Positions 13,701 through 23,032 of a stretch of DNA of 64,000 nt are shown in pieces. The stretch comes from Escarpia spicata (lineage: Eukaryota > Annelida > Polychaeta > Sabellida > Siboglinidae), in the NCBI GenBank assembly GCA_963995525.1, contig OZ023210.1, positions 62,560,833-62,624,832 on the forward strand, written 5' to 3'. The position numbers and the translations under genes are program-made. The notes under the pieces were generated by a model that made no database searches, was not told the DNA's origin, and was given only the letters and a program-made list of their open reading frames with translations. Within the stretch, counting starts at the first letter, position 1. Each line of letters starts with the position of its first letter.

Positions 13701-14508
13701 CTAAAAGGTTAAAAGACACAAGATATAACATGACATAGTTTCTTTTTTATTATTTAACAGGCTTAAACAGTACAAGACGTGAACTTGGTTAGATTAGAAA
13801 TGTTGTATTTATTTCTCAAGAAGTTTGAATATCTATTGAATGTGGCCTGCTACATGCCACAAGCGAGCCAACCGCGAGTGATACCCATCTGTGAGACTGG
13901 TGACACACATCAGTGAGACTGGTGACACACATCTGTGAGACTGATGACACACATCTGTGAGACTGATGACACACATCTGTGAGACTGGTGACACACATCA
14001 GTGAGACTGATGACACACATCTGTGAGACTGGTGACACACATCTGTGAGACTGGTGACACACATCTGCGAGACTGGTGACACACATCTGTGAGACTGGTG
14101 ACACACATCAGTGAGACTGGTGACACATATCTGTGAGACTGGTGACACACATCTGTGAGACTGGTGACACACACCAGTGAGACTGGTGACACACATCTGT
14201 GAGACTGGTGACACACATCTGTGAGACTGGCGACACACATCAGTGAGACTGGCGACACACATCTGTGAGACTGGCGACACACATCTGTGAGACTGGTGAC
14301 ACACATCTGTGAGACTGGCGACACACATCAGAGTTTGTATTTGTACACATAATTCCTGCTTGGTAACAAGCACTTGATTGCTGCTTGATGACTCAGCACT
14401 TGGTGTCTCTTCTTGCAGACTTGCCAGGTGAACTTGGAAGGCCAGAGTTTCTTCGCAAAGGGCGGCCGACCCTTCTGCAAGAAGCACGCCAGTGCGGGCC
14501 GCTTCTAA
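1561..14508 (+). CDS. Zasp52/LDB3/PDLIM-like (Enigma family) PDZ-LIM protein, 3' portion, spliced
   Basis: Joined coding exons: 1561-1712, 4000-4274, 5820-6018, 7195-7470, 8169-8324, 8874-9060, then either 9899-10019 or 10415-10535, then 12448-12563 and 14419-14508. With either alternative exon the total is 1,572 nt, which is exactly 523 codons plus a stop, and all junction phases agree. In order the protein shows a ZASP motif ([12 protein letters not shown]), a segment QSRTFKILQ, a second ZASP motif ([12 protein letters not shown]), a Pro/Ser-rich linker and three LIM domains. The family links alpha-actinin and actin at muscle Z-discs and adhesion sites through PDZ and ZM, while the LIMs bind partner proteins. 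The N-terminal PDZ exons are not in the window, so the gene is 5'-incomplete here. Seen: exons, motifs and phases. Known: family role. Inferred: orthology to Zasp52, based on the C-x4-C spacing in LIM1 and on the GDRWVEAL and GGRPFCK motifs. Confidence 0.92.
1750..1916. mobile_element. MITE copy 1, pogo/Tc1-like terminal repeat
   Basis: This lies in the intron after exon 1561-1712. Its 3' part reads GTGAGGTTTCACTGTA, the complement of a TACAGTGAAACCTC terminal repeat. It shares blocks GAATAGCGAGGTGAC, CTGTATGTGGAAATAAT and GGTGACCTTAA-like sequence with 17731-17900, in the same order. The left end is eroded. TA target sites and a CAGTGAAACC end are common in pogo/Tigger-type MITEs; the superfamily call is inference. 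Confidence 0.6.
1917..3999. other. Zasp-like intron, no gene seen
   Basis: This is AT-rich intron sequence. The only structure noticed is a 23-bp unit (CTACGATTAACTGTTTCAA core) repeated three times at 3276-3344. No exon with LIM, ZM or PDZ similarity was found. Confidence 0.6.
3276..3344. repeat. 23-bp tandem repeat, three copies
   Basis: Three head-to-tail copies of a 23-bp unit with the core CTACGATTAACTGTTTCAA, with a few substitutions between copies. It is intronic, with no recognised function. Confidence 0.7.
4000..4274 (+). CDS. Zasp-like exon, Pro/Ser-rich region with QSRTFKILQ
   Basis: The acceptor is TTCTCTTTCAG and the donor is CAAG|GTATTT. Entry phase 2 matches the previous exon, and the exit is one base into a codon. 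The first two thirds are Pro/Gln/Ser-rich ([11 protein letters not shown]). It then reads [20 protein letters not shown], which matches the conserved end of the region C-terminal to ZM in PDLIM/LDB3 proteins. The exon is 275 nt, so it cannot be skipped alone without a frameshift, but it can be skipped together with the next exon (474 nt in total). Confidence 0.85.
4275..5819. other. Zasp-like intron, no gene seen
   Basis: AT-rich intron between the QSRTFKILQ exon and the second ZM exon. Short open stretches have no recognisable domain. Confidence 0.55.
5820..6018 (+). CDS. Zasp-like exon with second ZM motif and polyglutamine
   Basis: The acceptor is GTTCTTGCAG and the donor is GG|GTAACC. 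The entry phase fits exon 4000-4274 and the exit phase fits exon 7195-7470. It encodes an acidic/Gln run ([10 protein letters not shown]) and then [15 protein letters not shown] with [10 protein letters not shown], a second ZASP motif in the same gene. It ends in the same phase and with the same Met-x-Gly type ending as the ZM exon at 1561. This suggests it arose by exon duplication, or is used as an isoform-specific ZM. Confidence 0.88.
6019..8168. other. Zasp-like introns around exon 7195-7470
   Basis: Apart from the linker exon at 7195-7470 no coding signal is recognised. The acceptor before that exon follows a TGTGCGTGCATG-rich stretch, which is a modest CA/TG-rich element and possibly splice-relevant. 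Confidence 0.5.
7195..7470 (+). CDS. Zasp-like exon, Pro/Ser-rich linker
   Basis: The acceptor is CATGTTTCAG and the donor is TTGA|GTAAGT. It starts and ends in phase 2. It encodes [20 protein letters not shown], then a Lys/Pro-rich part ([13 protein letters not shown]) and a Ser/Pro-rich tail. No folded domain is recognised. This is the disordered linker between the ZM region and the LIM domains that is usual in this family. The exon length is a multiple of three (276 nt), so it can be skipped in frame. Confidence 0.82.
8169..8324 (+). CDS. Zasp-like exon, end of linker and start of LIM1
   Basis: The acceptor is GTTCCTCAG and the donor is ATCAG|GTACAC. It encodes a Ser/Pro/basic linker and ends in [13 protein letters not shown], which carries the first two zinc-binding cysteines of LIM1. 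The RG(P) junction after the second cysteine, split by an intron, is typical of the Enigma family. A second possible acceptor (CCCAG at 8173-8177) exists but would alter the frame. Confidence 0.88.
8874..9060 (+). CDS. Zasp-like exon, most of LIM1 and first zinc knuckle of LIM2
   Basis: The acceptor is GTTGCCAG and the donor is GGG|GTACGT. It encodes [18 protein letters not shown], then the remaining LIM1 ligands with an extended C-x4-C spacing (CSNPNC) and [20 protein letters not shown]. It closes with [10 protein letters not shown], which opens LIM2. The exit phase is 0, which both following alternative exons accept. The WCPDHF block and the extended cysteine spacing are the best hints of a protostome Zasp52-type protein. 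Confidence 0.93.
9899..10019 (+). CDS. Zasp-like alternative exon a, second half of LIM2
   Basis: The acceptor is TTTTGTAG and the donor is CAAG|GTAAGA. The exon is 121 bp, phase 0 to 1. It encodes [17 protein letters not shown], then CHCRQPIGG and [12 protein letters not shown], which supplies the H-x2-C and following zinc ligands of LIM2. It shares about half of its 40 residues with the exon at 10415-10535, including all zinc ligands, and has the same length and phases. Joining both exons would shift the frame and bring a stop soon after. They therefore look like mutually exclusive alternatives. Confidence 0.88.
10415..10535 (+). CDS. Zasp-like alternative exon b, second half of LIM2
   Basis: The acceptor is TCTCTCCGTAG and the donor is AAAG|GTAGTG. 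The exon is 121 bp, phase 0 to 1. It encodes [17 protein letters not shown], then [10 protein letters not shown] and [12 protein letters not shown]. All LIM2 ligands are conserved. The next exon adds AT to its last G, making Asp, then Trp. Residues around the second zinc finger differ from exon a (for example CVHCNTS versus CCHCRQP), so the two isoforms would present different LIM2 surfaces. Confidence 0.9.
10778..11008. repeat. 77-bp tandem repeat, three copies
   Basis: Three direct copies start at 10778, 10855 and 10932. The unit begins TATGACATTTGGGTTGTAAT and contains GCAGAATGTGCT. The copies differ by only a few bases, so the expansion is recent. It lies in the intron after alternative exon b. 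No coding potential was seen. Confidence 0.9.
11009..12447. other. Zasp-like intron, no gene seen
   Basis: AT-rich intron between LIM2 exon b and the LIM3 exon. No repeat or exon is recognised. Confidence 0.55.
12448..12563 (+). CDS. Zasp-like exon, first part of LIM3
   Basis: The acceptor is TCTTTTGTAG and the donor is CTCA|GTAAGT. It completes the Asp codon, then encodes [16 protein letters not shown] and [20 protein letters not shown], the first zinc finger of LIM3. The phase at the exit is 0. The last ~35 bp and the donor are the first unit of a tandem array that continues into the intron to about 13080. That array creates further donor-like sites at 12721, 12800, 12879, 12958 and 13037. 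Confidence 0.92.
12530..13083. repeat. 78/79-bp tandem array duplicating an exon end and splice donor
   Basis: The unit runs from the end of the LIM3 exon (AACTGGCACTCAGAGTGCTT, then CAACTGCTCA), through the donor GTAAGTACTCCCTGTAG, to TTCACAGTTGGTATCAAC. About seven units occur. Donor-like GTAAGT sites fall at 12564, 12721, 12800, 12879, 12958 and 13037. The second unit has lost its donor (TCTAAGT). Later copies carry an extra A in the exon-like part (CACTCAAGAGTG), which breaks their frame. The first unit is the real exon edge. Confidence 0.93.
13883..14332. repeat. 22-bp minisatellite, about 20 copies
   Basis: The unit GAGACTGGTGACACACATCT plus GT is repeated about 20 times, with TCTGT/TCAGT and TGGTGAC/TGGCGAC/TGATGAC variants. 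It lies in the last intron of the Zasp-like gene and ends about 85 bp before the terminal acceptor. Long antisense open frames across it result from three 22-bp units making 66 bp. Confidence 0.95.
14419..14508 (+). CDS. Zasp-like terminal exon, end of LIM3 and stop
   Basis: The acceptor is CTTCTTGCAG. It encodes [16 protein letters not shown], then [13 protein letters not shown] and TAA at 14506-14508. The final Cys and His complete the LIM3 zinc sites. The protein ends a few residues after the last ligand, as is usual for Enigma proteins. The CDS is in frame with the preceding LIM3 exon. Confidence 0.93.
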   Translation, partial: TCQVNLEGQSFFAKGGRPFCKKHASAGRF

Positions 14509-15042
14509 GCCGGGCCAGATGACCCACGATTCTACGAACTGCATGCATGCAGAAAATTTGAAAAAATATTGATTGGAAAGGCCTTGTTCACTGCGTTTCA
14601 AAAACTCTGCCTCCCCGTGTGGTTGACCACCAGTGTTCTATGCAGCGTAGCTCTACCTGACTTGCCATTTTGATAATAATGTTAATGTGTTCAACATGTG
14701 TATTGTATCCCTGGACTTGTTTATAATTACATACATTGCTACAAGTTGTCAACACAAAGTCATGATGTTGGCATAGTTGTGTTATTGAGTCACAGTCTGA
14801 CATTTCAAGACAACCGGTAAATGTTCAGGATGCAGCTGAATTTACATCTTTACTATTGTTTGTCAATAACGGTCAAGTCAAACTAAATTGATTTGATTAA
14901 CGGGACGAACAGCTACAACCAGTAAATGTGATGACTACTAACTTTGATATTTTATGCTTTCATAAAAGAACTACACCTTTACCAATCCCCACTCTAGTGT
15001 CGCTGTGTGAGTGCAGTTAATTATTATGTATGATAAAATAAA
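14509..15042 (+). other. Probable 3' UTR of the Zasp-like gene with candidate polyA signal
   Basis: Sequence after the stop codon shows no further coding signal. The first clear AATAAA after the stop is at about 15037-15042 (GATAAAATAAAC). The UTR end is inferred only from that hexamer. Confidence 0.4.
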
Positions 15043-16700
15043 CTAACAATTGCTAGACATGTTCATAGATAGTGTTTATAATGCACAAAATATACATATT
15101 ATATCATAGCAAGCATCACTGCTTAAGTCTTTCTGCCCCCGCTAGTATAATACATCTGATGACAACAGTCAGGTATGTTATTATACTGTTTGCCTCAAGC
15201 ATTATGAAAGATGTGTAACTTGCCAAGCTGGTCTTACAACTCTATGTACAGAAGCGGTTGCATATTATACATAGAAACCTTCGCATGTTGTTTGGTTTAT
15301 TATTTTGCTAGGTGTTTTTTGCAGTATTTCAGTAACACGGACGGTAGAATAGTACCTAACCTTCCTGCTCCTAATGCTTTTAGGTCCAGACTTTAACAGG
15401 ATCTTCCCAGCATGTATCTATATACGAAGATCATTTGCTGCATAATGCAAACTCTGATGTTAAACGATACAGATTTTGTGTCATTATTATTTGTAGGTGT
15501 AGTTGCTATTTTACGTTTGTTACATGGATAATTAAGTTTCACAGTGCATAGGATTGTTGACTGATTCATTCAAGTGAATCGAGTTTGGTTTGATGTTTTC
15601 AGTTATGATGCAGTTTTGAGTTATTATATGTACACATATATATTCATATATATGTGTATATAAGATTGTGAAGCGTACAGAAACAATACATCGAAAATAC
15701 AAATGTGTGTCTCTACTATGGTGCTCTGATGATGCATATTTGACATAACGTTATAACAACTTGTGGTTTACATCACTTGTTTGCACTGTTTCCTCGAGGC
15801 TGCGTAACGTCTTCTGACGTTGTAGATCTGCTTCAGGATTGTAGGAAGGTGATTAGGAATAGATGTGTAATTTCAGGCTGGCATGGCGCATCTTCCGTCT
15901 ACACCGTGGAAGAATGCGGAGTCAGTCAAGAGTGTTCTTTGTTTTTAAAGGATAAAACTCGAGGTGTCATTTGGCCATATGAGAAATGTTCCTTGTAGTA
16001 TAGTTTTCTTGCACATTGTGTACAGATCGGTTGTTTTAGTTACGTTACGAAAACTTAATCTGACATGCAATTTCATAACTTGTGTTCATAAAAGCTCTCA
16101 GTGAGATGGTTTGCAATAAACTTCCATCTGCATCATTATTTTGTGTTTGTCAATGTTCACTGGGATCTGCTCCGAATATAAGGCAGTGCACCCATGAAAG
16201 ATGTATGCCTGCAAATCGAAGTGCGCAAATTACACTCACAGGTGTCGTAAACGGAGAGAGCTTCCTGTTACCCCTCCATGCACAAATGCCCTTTTATGGT
16301 TGGACTGGTATGCAAAAATGGTTAGGTTAACCGTTAAGGTTAGATCGAAGATCGTTGACAAGATTGATAACAAGTGTTGTACGTGGAGGAGCAGCAGGAA
16401 GCTCTCTCTTGACCGTATACCAGTATGACCCGCGCAGTGTAATGTGCCGAAAGTATCCTATGCCGAGAGGAGGCCTTTGCGTAATGCGCAAGCGTAGTGA
16501 ACAATTTCACATGACATCTGACCATCAGCTGTATGTGTTTCTGTGCCAGGAGTAAGTAAACTGCGACTTTTAGTTTGAGTGTTATCTTGTTATTTTCCTC
16601 TAAGTGATTTCACAAGTTCTCATATGTATGCTATATATTATTACTATGACTAAACATACATTAGCGCTAGCCACATTAGCGGCAACGCTTACTTCTCGCA
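15043..16700. other. Intergenic or distal UTR, nothing recognised
   Basis: AT-rich sequence with an AT palindromic patch near 15625-15665. Open stretches up to about 80 codons have no recognised domain. Confidence 0.5.
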
Positions 16701-16754
16701 CAGTCCTAGTGAGGACCTACGCGGCGGGCGGTTTGCCGGAAACCCGCCTGTTTC

Positions 16755-16770
16755 ACGGAAGTGACGTCAC
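16755..16770. promoter_or_regulatory. ETS/CRE composite motif in a candidate CpG-rich promoter
   Basis: ACGGAAGTGACGTCAC joins an ETS core (GGAAGT) to a palindromic cAMP response element (TGACGTCA). It sits in a locally CpG-rich patch (about 16690-16870). About 140 bp downstream a donor-like site AACGCT|GTAAGT at 16911 could end a short first exon. Motif seen; promoter function inferred. Confidence 0.4.
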
Positions 16771-17084
16771 TGTCGCATAACGTAATTACGTTTACGTCCG
16801 CTTCAACAGTGCAAAGGAAATCTTTCTGGATTAACCCGGAATACGATCGCGCTGTGCAGCGGGCAACACAGGAAAACATACTTAGAACGAAAAATGATAC
16901 TATCAACGCTGTAAGTTGACACATTATTTGTATACATCAAGGTCTGACCTAGTCCTAGGGGTAGGACGCACACGGAGTCTTGGCTTGGGCCACAGAAAAC
17001 AACACTCGGCTCGTTCACCGTCATTCACCGCCCTGTGATTCACAGAACATATTGGTCATAGCCATAGGCCCTACTCACAACTTC

Positions 17085-17270
17085 ATTTTCCGAAGTTGTT
17101 CGGATGTTCTTTTTACAAGGCAGCTCTGCTCTGTCGAGGTCATTGTGGAACACATCTTCATCTTGCTGCTCCTCGTCATGGATCATGTCATCCTTGGGTA
17201 GTGGGCTCTCCTCAAAGTTTTTGTCGGCAGGGTCCGATATCGGCGTTGCATGGGCCAAAACATTGTTCAT
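17085..17270 (-). CDS. Possible exon of an unknown acidic protein
   Basis: On the minus strand an ATG at 17270 opens about 62 codons. The product is rich in Asp/Glu (DDMIHDEEQQDEDVFHNDL) and is followed by a donor-like GTGAGT near 17085. The acidic, hydrophilic composition and the donor are the only support. No family is recognised. It faces the candidate promoter at 16755, so a divergent gene pair is possible, but chance cannot be excluded. Confidence 0.22.
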
Positions 17271-17378
17271 GGTCTACTCTTCTGTGTGCTTGGCATTGGA
17301 TTAATCGCTTTAGCTCCCTGTGCTTCTGTTGTCTACATTTGAGCTTGTATGAGAGCTTACGCATATATAGGCGTGTGC

Positions 17379-17549
<171 letters not shown>

Positions 17550-17730
17550 TGAAAGATTGACTTAAACACAATTATCACCAACTGTCGTTACATTTAGCGA
17601 ATGCAGAAAGTTGCACGTCAGTCACACAATCTCCGCCGATATCCACACAAGGGGTGTGTTCAACGACTACACGACCTGGAGTCTCCGTCTTCGACCTCTG
17701 CACCCCACAATGAGTAATGTGTGAGAATAA

Positions 17731-17900
17731 GTACAGTGTAACTATTGGGGCTGGAAGCGGAATAGCGAGGTGACCGTATTAGCGGGACTTGTGTCCTATA
17801 CTTTGCTGTATGTGGAAATAATATGGGACTGTTCAAGGGTGACCTTAATTGGGATGTGGCTGTATTATCGAGGTGGCTGTTAAGCGAAATCCCGCTGTAC
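17731..17900. mobile_element. MITE copy 2, pogo/Tc1-like
   Basis: About 170 bp bounded by GTACAGTG on the left and CGCTGTAC on the right, which are inverted ends with TA at the edge. Internal blocks GAATAGCGAGGTGACCGTAT and CTGTATGTGGAAATAATATG match the copy at 1750-1916. There is no coding capacity, so this is a non-autonomous element. Confidence 0.65.
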
Positions 17901-19910
17901 TTCGTCATATCCAAACTAAATGGGGCCTAATGCTGCTTCGTGTCCTCTTTTTGTACCGGTCCTACCATCTCTTAGTATTAAAGAAAACAACATGTTCCTC
18001 TTTCGTCTCCTATCTTTCTCAAAAGCCTCTCAATTCCATGGTTAGCGTAGTTGTTCTTCTTTCTATTACTTCTAGCACTAAATGCTTTCCAGAGAAGTCG
18101 GGATGGTGTTGGAGTGAACAGGTACGTCAGCGAGTAAAATGTAAATCTCTTTGAACAGTCCTAAGAACTGGAAACTGCGCTATATAAGAACTTACCTTTC
18201 CTGTAAATGTTCTATAGAAAACCGTCCATAAAATCATATAACATTCTATAGTTCCAATCATTTGTTAAGGGTATCCATGTCCTTATACAATTTGCTCATA
18301 CCTTAATGGTTACCGCGTAACGCTTGGACACTCTTCAGTTTTTAGCTACACTTGCGACCTCTCTGGACAATTAGTCGGATGTTTCGGTGTGATACGAAAG
18401 GTGGCAGCACTTCTTCAACGGCGACGTGGGCTTGTAAAGCAGTCGTGTCTACATATTACCCAGAGTGGAGTGACTAAGTCAATATCCATCTTAACATTTG
18501 CGAAGCGAGTGTCACACAAGCAAAACTCAGATTTCCTGTTGTGTGTCGTGGGCTTATGTCTGCGCCAAAACTTTACACTCCGACTCGACAAAACATTCAG
18601 AACCTTGGCAGTTCCTGCGTCAGTATATCACAGTGAGCTGCCCGCTGTTGTCACGTGATTATATTGTTGGTTGTCGTATATGACATCGGCGTCAAGAAAG
18701 TTACAGAAAGGTGGTAACCACTGTCTACGCCCATGTTGCTCTAACCGCTCTATTTGTTATGCTAAGTAGGCCTATATGTTTCCTTATGTTACAGTCTCAA
18801 TGTTGGCTCAATGTGACATGTTTTCGCGTGAAGGTGTTTATATAACTTTGTATATAAAGTCAATAAAAAACGAGTTCAGTTATTCACCGATGTTCATTTC
18901 ATTTGTATTTGTCTGTCTGTGCGCAACGTGGTTTGTTCCTTGGAGCCAGGGTACTTAAAGTGTAAAAGACCTAAGTGATGCCAGATTGGCATACACACGT
19001 GTAAGAGCCGCACGCTGTAGACCGTAAGTCATTGAGCTGAACGTTACGCCACGTGGAACTCCGGCAAATTGATTCCAGCCGTATGTTGTATTGCACAGTT
19101 CAAGAACTGAAAATGTTATCAGACAACATACACAACAATACCAAGACGCAATGAGAAATCATATAAAGTGGACAAACAATAACACACAACACAGTCTGTG
19201 AAACAAACGGGTGTGGTTGCTCATACAGGAGCCGTACTAAGTTAGACCTACTCGCCTTAGAATACTGCTTATGTCGAATTAATTTCTCGAATTATAACGG
19301 CTTTCCAAATGTTTTCTATCTTGCACTACAACCGTAATTTTATCTCTTTCTAAGTTTGTATCACACTTCAGAGTATCAAAGTATCGTTTCACACAATATT
19401 TTGCCAGGTACCACCTATATTTTCCTTCTACATTTCTTTTAGATCTATCTAGATTGTTTTTATTAATTATTAAGGAATAATTTAAAAATATAAATTATAA
19501 TTTCTTCATCAAATGATAACACTTACCATTATTAGGGTGGACATTACAAATATGGCCACATGAAACTTCATGTTTCTCATTATTTTCATTTAAAAATGCG
19601 TCGCAGGAGCGTTGTGGTTACAGTTTTGACTCTTAATCGAGATAATCCGATGATTGCATCGTCTTCTCCCATTTGCAAGGTGGAGTTCACACCACTTTCG
19701 TTCCATCTCATTAAATCTTCCTCTCCTTCTTTTGCCACCTTCTTCTACGTTATTTGCATCTTTCGGCAGTCAAAGGGTCTGTCCGCGCTCACCCATTCTT
19801 TGCTCATGTCATTCTGCTTCCAACTAATTTAATGTTAGGTGTTTTCTCATGCTGATCACTTCAATCAATTCTTTCATCTTCCTTCTATATTCTCGGGTTA
19901 CGTTTCATAG
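17901..19910. other. Intergenic, nothing recognised
   Basis: No domain-bearing frame, RNA gene or clear repeat is seen. Open stretches reach about 100 codons but have no recognisable similarity or splice context. Confidence 0.45.
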
Positions 19911-20305
19911 ACGGATCCAGGGGGTCTTGGGGCACATGCCCCAATGGTTAATAAAAGTTAGAACATGGTTAAAAAAAAGCTGAAGTTACGGCAGCACGAC
20001 GGCGAAAAATGTTCAACAGCTATCCGCCCCCCAGCGAATTTCGCTGGGGGCAAACATATGGTTCTGCCCCCCCCCCCCCAGTTAATGTGAGCGTGAATGT
20101 TTGTTTTTGTGGGGGAGTGTAAATGGCGGGTGAAAATCGATGTTTTGTGAGAGGATGGTGGTGTATTTTGCCGACCGTGAAAGGTGGGTGCAATTGGAGG
20201 GCACACACCTTATTTTGTGCCCCCCCCCCAGTAACAATTGGCGGTGCGGTGGTGAAGGTGAAGTGTTTTTTTTAAGAGATCGTGGGCAGGGTGTGTTGGA
20301 TCCGT
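19911..20305. repeat. C/G-homopolymer-rich repeat bounded by ACGGATCC / GGATCCGT
   Basis: The segment opens with ACGGATCCAGGGGG and closes with GTTGGATCCGTG. It contains several C8-C13 runs, a GGGGCACATGCCCC palindrome and CAGCGAATTTCGCTG, another palindrome. GGATCCAGGGGG-type ends recur in many invertebrate dispersed repeats. No coding region is intact. A decayed, non-autonomous element is inferred. Confidence 0.35.
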
Positions 20306-21563
20306 GATAATTTTGTCAGCTCTCTTCCTGGTTTTTTCACTGTATATAGCTCATAGAGGGGTGATCCTTCACTGCCGACGATCTTCGATGATGTTTTCAC
20401 CACTCTGTCTATATCTGATCTTTTGACGCTGGTTGATATTTCCTAACTACACACGTATGGCAAATGTAAGTACATTCTCAAGAGCCGAACAATATAATTT
20501 AAAAAAATTCTTTGCTGGCCCTTCTTCACGGCTGATAATAGTTTCTCAAAATTCTTTCAGGAATAATGTCTCTAAAAATATAAAACTTACATTTAAATCC
20601 CAGTGATGTCACAGTTATAATGGCCGGACATACACGTGTCGATCTGAATCTCATGGTTTTACTGTTAGGCGACAATAGTGTGTTCTTTCATCTCAAGACA
20701 AACTGCATTTCTATCGCGTGGTAACGTATTTGCGGGTATCGATTAGCAAGTTAAAGTCGGTATACCTCACTCCTTTTGTAGTGGAAAATATTTCTTTTTG
20801 ATCACGTGTAGAATAAGCTAAATGTAATATGTATGTTATATATATTACTAGTGTATGTTATGAGTTATTTGCAATTAAAAGGTTTTCGCCTGGTGTCGCA
20901 TTTTCTGACCATTTTTATACTTTTTTCGGAGAAACATGATCTCGTCAAAATTTTAGTGGGAATACACATATATTAATCATATATATATAACTATGTGCGT
21001 GTGCATTTATTATATTTATGTAGCTGCCCATGTCCTGTGTGTTTCTTTAAAATAAATTATTTATTTGCGTTTAGATAGTTCCCGCCTGGTGAATGTCCAA
21101 CGAACTACTGCCGCATGTGACGCCACTTGAGCATTGTTTTCGTCAAACATCTCGACAATTAACAACGTCCCGTGTATTAACAAGATCCGTTGTAGTAGTG
21201 AGGAGTGTACATCATTCACATTCTAGTAATCAATCCTTTGTCATTATAAATTGTTTAGTCTTTAATGTGATAGTTTTTATATCTGTCGTATTGCCTGCAC
21301 TCTGTGTAAGATTGATATCTGTCACATAATGAATATGTAACAATATCCATTCTGTCAGTGATTGTAATCATCACTTTGTGCATGTTCATTACAAATGGAT
21401 GTTTCATTATCCATACTTATTTTCATACTTAAAGACTCGACGTAGCTTTAATTGCGCGGTCTGTGCCAATGAAAGAAATCTGAATTTATCAGCAAGGAAC
21501 TACGAGGACGGATCCATTGGTGTGTGAGTCAACATATTACACTCTTAGGCCATTAGTTTGGCC
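20306..21563. other. Intergenic, nothing recognised
   Basis: AT-rich sequence up to the left breakpoint of the 15-kb duplication at about 21564. No gene or repeat is recognised. Confidence 0.45.
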
Positions 21564-22205
21564 TTGGAACAGAGCAAAAGGAAAATTATGTCGGAATAAC
21601 ACAACGAGTTGGTGAATATATAGGTCTGGTATATGCAGTTGGCTTTCCACTAAATTGTTACGCTGAATATGCAATATTTGTGTCAAAATTGACGTTTTAA
21701 GAAATTCACTATGCAATAAGCTGGAGCAAAGCAATTCAACAGTGAACATAGACAGTTTATACGTGAAGTTGAAATAAAGCACGACCACTGCAACATATAA
21801 CGTAAAATGTCAACGTAGAAGTAGTGGGACTGCAGTGTAATGCAAATATATTTTTGTATATGGAAACATGGTACATCACACACGTAATCTAATTTTGTTT
21901 GCCAATATAGACACCGTGGACTACAGCCAAATTACATAAAAAAGCATACAAACGTGCTGCTTTATTCATTGAAGTAAGCCTACAATGTAGTGATAATTAA
22001 CGTTTTGTGTGGAGTGCTATTGAAGTTGAATCTATACTGCATGCGTCAGGACGACATATCACAAAGAACACGTTTCATTGTATGCGGCTGTTACTGCTAC
22101 TGTAAGCGGCACTAACAGCCCAAGCCATTCAATCAGATCCGCAGAGGAAAAACAGATTGTGAAATCACATTGTCCTACAGATCACACACATACGGATTTG
22201 GCTAC

Positions 22206-22308
22206 GTGGGGTTCTTTGCATGGGCATGTCGTGGGGTTCTATGCATGGGCATGTCGTGGGGTTCTATGCATGGGCATGTCGTGGGGTTCTATGCATGGGC
22301 ATGTCGCA
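22206..22308. repeat. 25-bp tandem repeat, four copies (unit A)
   Basis: The unit GCATGGGCATGTCGTGGGGT plus TCTAT is repeated four times. The matching site in unit B has two copies, which explains exactly 50 bp of the offset change. Confidence 0.93.
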
Positions 22309-23032
22309 AAGATCTGTTACAACGTAAGTTATGTTTCCCTTGCTTCACGAAACAAGTTTAGATCCCTGGTCACTAGAATTGTACGTGTAATAAGAGCGTT
22401 TTGTCCCCTCGAAGAGGCATGTTAAATTACGCAGATAATACTACATTATAAATATATTCGTCATAGTAACTATTTTCCTACATTTCAATCAGTAATTATA
22501 GTCAGACTATTTGTCACTTCACTTCTTGAGCGTTTCAATGCAAAATAAAGCCCCAAGGGTTTCTATATGTAAAACGGTTATGATTTGAACCACGCCTAAT
22601 CATTACTTCATGACCAATTTAGATAACTCGGTTTTACGCACACGTACAAGTTATATGGTATATAAATCCTTCGATCTCTAACACACATGATTTTGAAAGT
22701 CGATCAAACAAAACTGGAAAGTAACGGAACACTGCGCTAACTGCATTTTTCTGGCAGGCACAAAGATGGCGACTGATTTGGCGCTGGAAGGCATTGCCCC
22801 ACACGGCAAAGCCAAGACCTTATGTTTTCATCCCATCGCGTACTTGTGGTCTGACATGAAATGTTTAATTTTCGCCAAGTTTGCCCCCGAATTATGGATA
22901 ACCCCTCATGGTGGCCTGAATGCCAGTGATCTTTCGGGTTGTTAGTACTCATTGTTACCATGGGTGATTGCAATAACAATTACTCGTTTCTTGAATGTAG
23001 TGATGATCCGGTTACTTGGTTATTCATGTTGG

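Noticed and set aside
13816..14601. 261-codon antisense open frame across the 22-bp minisatellite
   Set aside because: Three 22-bp units make 66 bp, so the repeat stays open by arithmetic. The frame is the antisense of the terminal LIM3 exon plus repeats and has no domain.
22737..22979. 80-codon minus-strand frame, identical in unit B
   Set aside because: No recognised domain. Identity reflects duplication.
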